Shown here: positions 59,657 to 64,000 of the stretch, in pieces | Position numbering within the stretch: the stretch's first letter is position 1 | Layout of the letters: each line of letters opens with the position of its first letter | Assembly: GCF_000364705.1 (NCBI RefSeq) | Contig: NZ_AQOH01000181.1 | Location: forward strand, 21,141 to 85,140 | Length of the DNA stretch: 64,000 nt | From: Pseudomonas fuscovaginae SE-1 | Lineage (GTDB): Bacteria > Pseudomonadota > Gammaproteobacteria > Pseudomonadales > Pseudomonadaceae | Reading direction: 5' to 3' | The notes under the pieces: model-generated | What the model was told of the DNA's origin: nothing | Databases searched by the model: none | What the model saw: only the letters and a program-made list of their open reading frames with translations | Program-made: the position numbers and the translations under genes

Positions 59657-60650
59657 TCGGCTTTCACTCGAAGTCCCGGCCGAGGGCCTGTCCCGGCGCT
59701 TGTGGGTGTTGCTGCTGCGGCGCGGTTCCGCGGGGGTATTCCTGGCCATTCTGCTGGGTTTCGCGCTGGCGGCGCCGAATTTCCTCTCGCTGGGCAACAT
59801 CGCCAATGTCTTCGGCCAGTCGGCGATCCTGGGCGTGCTCGCGTTCGGCCTGACCTGCGTGATCATCGGCGGCGGCTCGAACGTGGTCGCCGGCGGGCTC
59901 GACCTGTCGCTGGCCGCCAACCTCGGTTTGTGCGCGGCGCTGTTCAGCCGTCTGAACAACACCGGCCTGGAACTCTGGGCCAGTCTGTCGCTGACCCTCG
60001 GCTGCGGGCTGGCGGTCGGCCTGTTCAATGGCCTGGCGGTGGTGCTGCTGCGCTTGCCGCCGCTGCTGGCGACGCTGGCGAGCATGAATGTGCTGGCCGG
60101 GCTGGAACTGGTGTTGACTGAAAACACCGTGGTACCCACCGACTCGCCGTTGCTGGACCTGCTCAGCGGCGACACCTGGCTGGGCGTGCCGGCGTTGGCC
60201 TGGGTGCTGCTGCTGACGGCGGGACTGTTGACGCTGTTGATCCAGCACACGGCCTACGGGCTGCGCCTGCATGCCGTGGGCGAGTATCCCCAGGCCGCAC
60301 GGGCGGCGGGTATCCCGGTGGCCGGCTACGTGCTGTCCAGCTACCTGCTGTCGGGCCTGTGCGCCGCCGTGGCGGCCTTGTGTTCGGCGGCCTTCTTCAG
60401 CGGCAGCACCACCGGTTCCGGCGACATGCTGCTGTCGGTGGTGGCCATCGCCTTTCTCGGCGTGGTGTTCTCCCGGCGGCTGGTGGCGAGCATTCCAGGC
60501 ACCTTGTTGGCGACCCTGCTGGTCGGCTTCCTGATCAACGGTTTTCAACTGCTGAACATTTCCAGTTTCTGGGTCAATGGCGTGCAGGGTGTATTGATTC
60601 TGCTGGTGGTCGCGGCTTCCAGTGCACTGGACAGGGGGGAGGGGACATGA
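59643..60650 (+). CDS. Ribose-type ABC transporter permease 1
   Basis: 335 residues; ATG 59643 chosen because GGGAGG stands ahead and the longer frame has a non-hydrophobic extension. About nine helices, with N-V-V-A-G-G-L-D-L-S-L-A-A-N and the late G-N/E-x-x-x-A-A-R-A-A-G-I-P motif that contacts the ATPase. Inner-membrane half-channel. Confidence 0.93.
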   Translation: MSRSDRLSLEVPAEGLSRRLWVLLLRRGSAGVFLAILLGFALAAPNFLSLGNIANVFGQSAILGVLAFGLTCVIIGGGSNVVAGGLDLSLAANLGLCAALFSRLNNTGLELWASLSLTLGCGLAVGLFNGLAVVLLRLPPLLATLASMNVLAGLELVLTENTVVPTDSPLLDLLSGDTWLGVPALAWVLLLTAGLLTLLIQHTAYGLRLHAVGEYPQAARAAGIPVAGYVLSSYLLSGLCAAVAALCSAAFFSGSTTGSGDMLLSVVAIAFLGVVFSRRLVASIPGTLLATLLVGFLINGFQLLNISSFWVNGVQGVLILLVVAASSALDRGEGT

Positions 60651-61618
60651 CTCAGGTGCTTGCGCGTCAGGCTGCGGGCCTGCGCTCGCTGTTGCCCTTC
60701 ACCTTGCCGCTGGTGTTCCTGGCGATCGTCCTGTTCTTTGCCTGGCAGGCACCGGGTTTTCTCAGCGCTGGCAACCTCGGGAGCCTGGTGCTGAACAACT
60801 TCGTCCTGCTGGCGATCGTCGCCATCGGCATGACCTATGCGGTGGCGGCGGGCGGAATCGACCTGTCGGTCGGTACGGCGCTGGACTTCGCCAGTTTCAG
60901 TTTCGTCGTGCTGCTCAATGCCGGTCACGGGCTGGCGGTCGCGTTGCCCGTGGCACTGGGGGCTGGGCTGCTGGTGGGGCTGTTCAATGCCGGGCTGATC
61001 GCCGGGCTGCGGATCAGTCCGTTCCTGGCGACCCTGGGGACGCTGTTCATTGGTACCAGCGCCCAGCAACTGCTCTGCGATGGCGGCCAGCCGATCTATA
61101 TCGCCCAGGGTTTCAAGCCGGAGCTGAGCGGTGTGAGCCTGTTCGGCGTGGCGCTGCCGCTGTGGGCCGTGCTGGGGGTGGCGCTGGTCTATGGCCTGCT
61201 GCTGGCCCGTGGGCGCCTGGGGCGCGAGTTGCTGGCCCAGGGCACCCAGCCGCTGCTGGCGTACTACTCGGGGTTGTCGGTACGGCGCATCGTCATCCGC
61301 GTGGTGCTGGCCACGGCGCTGGCCTGCGCCCTGGCCGGCGTGCTGCTCAGCTCGACGGTCAATGCCTATGTGCCGCTCTCCGGCAACGCCTTCCTGCTCA
61401 ATGCCATTGGCGCGGTGTTCATCGGTACCACCCTTCATCGCCAGGGGCGGGCCAATGTCCCGGGGACGCTGCTGGGCGTGCTGTTCATCAACGTCATCGC
61501 CAACGGCCTGCTGCTGATCGGCTGGAACTTCTACTGGCAGCAGGTCGCGACTGGCGGGCTGATCTTCGTGGTGCTGGCGTTCAGTTTTGTCAGCAGGCGG
61601 ATCCTGGAGAACCGTTAG
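60647..61618 (+). CDS. Ribose-type ABC transporter permease 2
   Basis: 323 residues, ATG 60647 overlapping the previous stop (ATGA). A-V-A-A-G-G-I-D-L-S-V-G-T and similar helix pattern to permease 1. Two different permeases suggest a heterodimeric channel. Last gene of the four-gene operon. Confidence 0.93.
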   Translation: MTQVLARQAAGLRSLLPFTLPLVFLAIVLFFAWQAPGFLSAGNLGSLVLNNFVLLAIVAIGMTYAVAAGGIDLSVGTALDFASFSFVVLLNAGHGLAVALPVALGAGLLVGLFNAGLIAGLRISPFLATLGTLFIGTSAQQLLCDGGQPIYIAQGFKPELSGVSLFGVALPLWAVLGVALVYGLLLARGRLGRELLAQGTQPLLAYYSGLSVRRIVIRVVLATALACALAGVLLSSTVNAYVPLSGNAFLLNAIGAVFIGTTLHRQGRANVPGTLLGVLFINVIANGLLLIGWNFYWQQVATGGLIFVVLAFSFVSRRILENR

Positions 61619-61646
61619 CGGGCAGATTCGCCAAGGGGCCAGGGCC

Positions 61647-63053
61647 TCATTCGACCTGGACCAGCCGCATGCTCGTGTCGTCCTTGTACAGGCCCCGCGT
61701 CGCGCTCTTGCTGGTGAAGAAGTAGCCCAGGTCCTGCAGGTAGAACACTGTCGAGGTGGTGATCAACTGCTCGCTGGTGTTGGTGCACTCCAATTCCCTG
61801 GCCATGCCGCCCAGGCTGGAATTGATCTTGCTCGCCGGCAGCTCGCGCTTGACCACACAGCTCTCCTGGCGCGACACCAGGCGATCCGGCCTGGAGGTAT
61901 CGCGGTTGCGGCTCTGGAAACTGAATCCGAGCGTTGCGCCGATGGGCATCTGCTTCCAGTCACCGCTGAAACTCAATTGTTCGACATTGCTGGCCTGCGA
62001 AATCGTCAGGCCCTTGTCCTGGTACTGCGTCTGGAAGGTCAGGCTGAACAAGCCGCGGAAGGTGATCCTGTCGCTGCTCGAGTACTGGCTCTTCTCGCGC
62101 TGGCGCATCTGCCCGCTCTGGGGATCGGTTTCGAAGGACGACTCATAGCGCAGGCTGGTATGGGCGCTGTTGCGCTCCATGACCTGACGGTGCAGGAGCG
62201 TGGTGGCAGGTGGCAGATCCAGGGCGTTGATCGCCGCGATGACCGTTGCCGGGACCTGCGCGGGCGTCAGTTGCCGGGCGGTCTTGCTGCGTGGCACGGC
62301 AATGGGGAGGCGCTCCAGGGCGGTGCCCGTATCGGCCACGCAGACGGCTTTCAGCAGGGCGCGGGTGGTGGCTGGCGCGCTGCCGAAGGGCTGGTCTTGA
62401 GGCGCACTGTCAGTTTTGCCAAAGGTCACCACGTTGTTCTGATTGAGGCCGAATTCGGCCCGGACGCGATAGGTCTGGTTGTTGCAGTTGGCCTGCAGGC
62501 GCATGCGCGTTTGCGCGTAGGGCATCCTTTTCTGCTGCTGGGTCAGGACCGACGGTTCGTCGACCGCTCCCCAGAACTGCCAGGCACCGCCCACGTCTTT
62601 CAGGCTGGCGCGGTCGATCAGCAGTTGGCGCTGGCCTTCGGCTTCACCTGCCAAGCGCCAGTCTGGCCGTGGGGTGCTGGCGCAGGCCTCGACGAAGCCG
62701 GGGTTCTGTCGCAGGTTGACCGCGACGGCAGGCAGCAGGCGGCTCATGACCGTGACGCGTTCGGGCTGGCCATCGGCGGCCGGTTTTCCGGGCGATTCGA
62801 CGAACAGCAGGCTTGCCTCCGTGCCACTGCAGGAGGCCTGAATCTGCGCGATCTCCGGAGTGCTGGCGGATTTGCTGGAAGCCACCTGGGCCTGGTAGCT
62901 GAGCTGGTCGCCATCGCGCAGGATCGAGTCGGCCATCGGCGGCTGTCTGAGCATGTCGCCGAACAGCGCCTGTGCGCCGCTGCCGTTGCGCGCGGGCTGA
63001 AGGTTGCAGGCACTGAGCAGGCCGAGGATGGCGATGACCGCGATACGTTTCAT
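61647..63053 (-). CDS. Large conserved lipoprotein of unknown function
   Basis: 468 residues from ATG 63053 with AAGGAA ahead. Lipobox L-L-S-A-C at residue 16. The mature 450 residues contain several Cys (C-S-G-T-E-A, F-V-E-A-C, C-N-N-Q-T-Y, C-V-V-K, E-C-T-N-T) and mostly beta-type alternation; no domain recognised. Envelope location expected. Confidence 0.78.
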   Translation of the reverse strand: MKRIAVIAILGLLSACNLQPARNGSGAQALFGDMLRQPPMADSILRDGDQLSYQAQVASSKSASTPEIAQIQASCSGTEASLLFVESPGKPAADGQPERVTVMSRLLPAVAVNLRQNPGFVEACASTPRPDWRLAGEAEGQRQLLIDRASLKDVGGAWQFWGAVDEPSVLTQQQKRMPYAQTRMRLQANCNNQTYRVRAEFGLNQNNVVTFGKTDSAPQDQPFGSAPATTRALLKAVCVADTGTALERLPIAVPRSKTARQLTPAQVPATVIAAINALDLPPATTLLHRQVMERNSAHTSLRYESSFETDPQSGQMRQREKSQYSSSDRITFRGLFSLTFQTQYQDKGLTISQASNVEQLSFSGDWKQMPIGATLGFSFQSRNRDTSRPDRLVSRQESCVVKRELPASKINSSLGGMARELECTNTSEQLITTSTVFYLQDLGYFFTSKSATRGLYKDDTSMRLVQVE

Positions 63054-63122
63054 GAGCTTTCCTTGCCGGAGACCGAATTCAGATAGATAAAGACCTTCGG
63101 CCGGCAGCACGGTTTCTTGAGC

Positions 63123-63902
63123 TCAGGTGTTGGGTGCTTCCTTGAGCATCTTCAGCCATTCGGCGGCCAGGCGATGGCAGTCGCCGGGCCAGCGCGCGGT
63201 CAACAGGTTACCGTCGCGGACGGTGAAGCCACGCTCGGGCTTGCTGGCCGAGTCGCGCAACAGTGCCGGCGGTCCGTTGAGGAAGTCCCGGGGGCTGGCC
63301 AGCACGGATTTGATTTCCGCCTCGACGGTCTGCGGGTAGGTGCGGTAGTAGCGGCCGAGCCAGGGCGCGGTGATCAGCCAGGCGGCCAGTTCCATGGTCA
63401 CGGACAACAATCCGGTGACCTTGCGACCGTAGAGCACCGAGCGTCCGGTCTCGGGGTCGAGGGTGCGGGCGAACAGCAACGGGCCGTGGCAGACCGAGGC
63501 GATCGGCTTGCCGGCCTTGAAGAAGTGCAGGGCGATGCGTTTTGCCGCGTCGGCGTCCAGCAGGCTGCGCATGCCATCGGCATGGCCGCCTGGCACCAGC
63601 AGGCCAGCGAATTGCGTGGGATCGACGTCGGCATAGGCCATGGGGTGCTGGAAATGTGGATCGCTGAGCATCGCCCGATAGCTCTCCAGGTCGGGCTTGC
63701 GGGTCATCAGCAACGGGTTGAGTGGGCCGAAGCCCTGTTCGACCAGGCGTGGATCGGCGTGCGCGACAGCGCCCGCGGGCGTGGCGAAGCGGACCTCGAT
63801 GCCAGCGCGGTGCAGGGATTGCCAGGGCACGCTGCTTTCGGTGGGGTCGTAGTCGCTGTGGGGCAGCAGAACAAGAATCATGCGGGGCGCGCTCAAGTGC
63901 AT
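63123..63902 (-). CDS. DJ-1/PfpI family protein
   Basis: 259 residues if started at ATG 63902; an ATG at 63881 gives 252. Nucleophile elbow Cys-His in V-C-H-G-P-L-L-F and G-G-H-A-D-G-M before it are those of Hsp31-like glutamine amidotransferase-fold proteins (chaperone/deglycase-like or glyoxalase III). Typical substrate motif P-G-G-H present. The 98 bases beyond its start hold nothing visible up to the window edge. Confidence 0.88.
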   Translation of the reverse strand: MHLSAPRMILVLLPHSDYDPTESSVPWQSLHRAGIEVRFATPAGAVAHADPRLVEQGFGPLNPLLMTRKPDLESYRAMLSDPHFQHPMAYADVDPTQFAGLLVPGGHADGMRSLLDADAAKRIALHFFKAGKPIASVCHGPLLFARTLDPETGRSVLYGRKVTGLLSVTMELAAWLITAPWLGRYYRTYPQTVEAEIKSVLASPRDFLNGPPALLRDSASKPERGFTVRDGNLLTARWPGDCHRLAAEWLKMLKEAPNT

Positions 63903-64000
63903 GGACACATGTGTCGAGGATAGCACTCGGAGCCACCTCCCTCGCCACATCGGGCTGTGGTGCTGCTTGGGAAGGGGCTATTGCAATTTAGTGGGTCTGC

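Overview
The window is GC-rich, densely coded DNA of a pseudomonad. The P. fluorescens group is the best guess. This rests on gene order (an isoleucine/valine breakdown block of acyl-CoA ligase, dehydrogenases, thiolase and hydratases, with OruR-like AraC regulators), on a free-standing EPSP synthase, and on several families of intergenic palindromic repeats. No rRNA, tRNA, CRISPR array or complete insertion sequence was seen.

Layout. 1-651: end of an NCS1 nucleobase permease and its terminator. 1001-4294: a two-gene unit encoding an ATPase with a degenerate HNH domain at its N-terminus and a separate intact HNH nuclease. It resembles Septu/retron-Ec78 PtuAB and is the best candidate for an undescribed defence system. 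4299-4925: a START-domain protein. 5081-16280: a catabolic island made of a PotABCD-type ABC importer, RibBX, a DUF1330 protein, and an operon of Nudix, GntR/FCD regulator, carboxymuconolactone decarboxylase-like protein, flavin reductase, aldehyde dehydrogenase, alpha/beta hydrolase and AA_synth protein. Three copies of a TGGTATACCATAAT-type site sit in front of the three transcription units, so they look like one regulon. 16.4-23.5 kb: an aldo/keto reductase remnant, a small lipoprotein, aroA, a HAD phosphatase, a small monooxygenase and nitroreductase pair, a SLOG protein and a Na/Pi cotransporter.

23.8-27.3 kb: the Mg2+ P-type ATPase gene, with a roughly 160-bp imperfect palindrome just before its start. 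27.6-29.7 kb: a DUF1989 gene and a broken amino-acid ABC locus in which a solute-binding protein is fused in frame to the back half of an ATPase. 30-32.4 kb: LprI-like and lipoprotein genes. 32.6-37.2 kb: a LeuCD-type isomerase pair, a LysR regulator and DctA, probably for a dicarboxylate. 37.3-41.5 kb: a fluoroacetate-dehalogenase-type hydrolase, a VOC protein and a J-domain/membrane protein pair.

41.7-54.9 kb: branched-chain acyl-CoA catabolism. AraC regulator, then acyl-CoA ligase, SDR, thiolase, acyl-CoA dehydrogenase and enoyl-CoA hydratase; opposite strand, a second acyl-CoA dehydrogenase and a 3-hydroxyisobutyryl-CoA hydrolase; then TetR, 3-hydroxyacyl-CoA dehydrogenase and thiolase. 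55-61.6 kb: a second AraC regulator of the same type, an AhpD-like protein, a VOC protein and a complete ribose-type ABC importer. 61.6-63.9 kb: a large lipoprotein and a DJ-1/PfpI protein. All functions are assigned by reading motifs; no database search was run.
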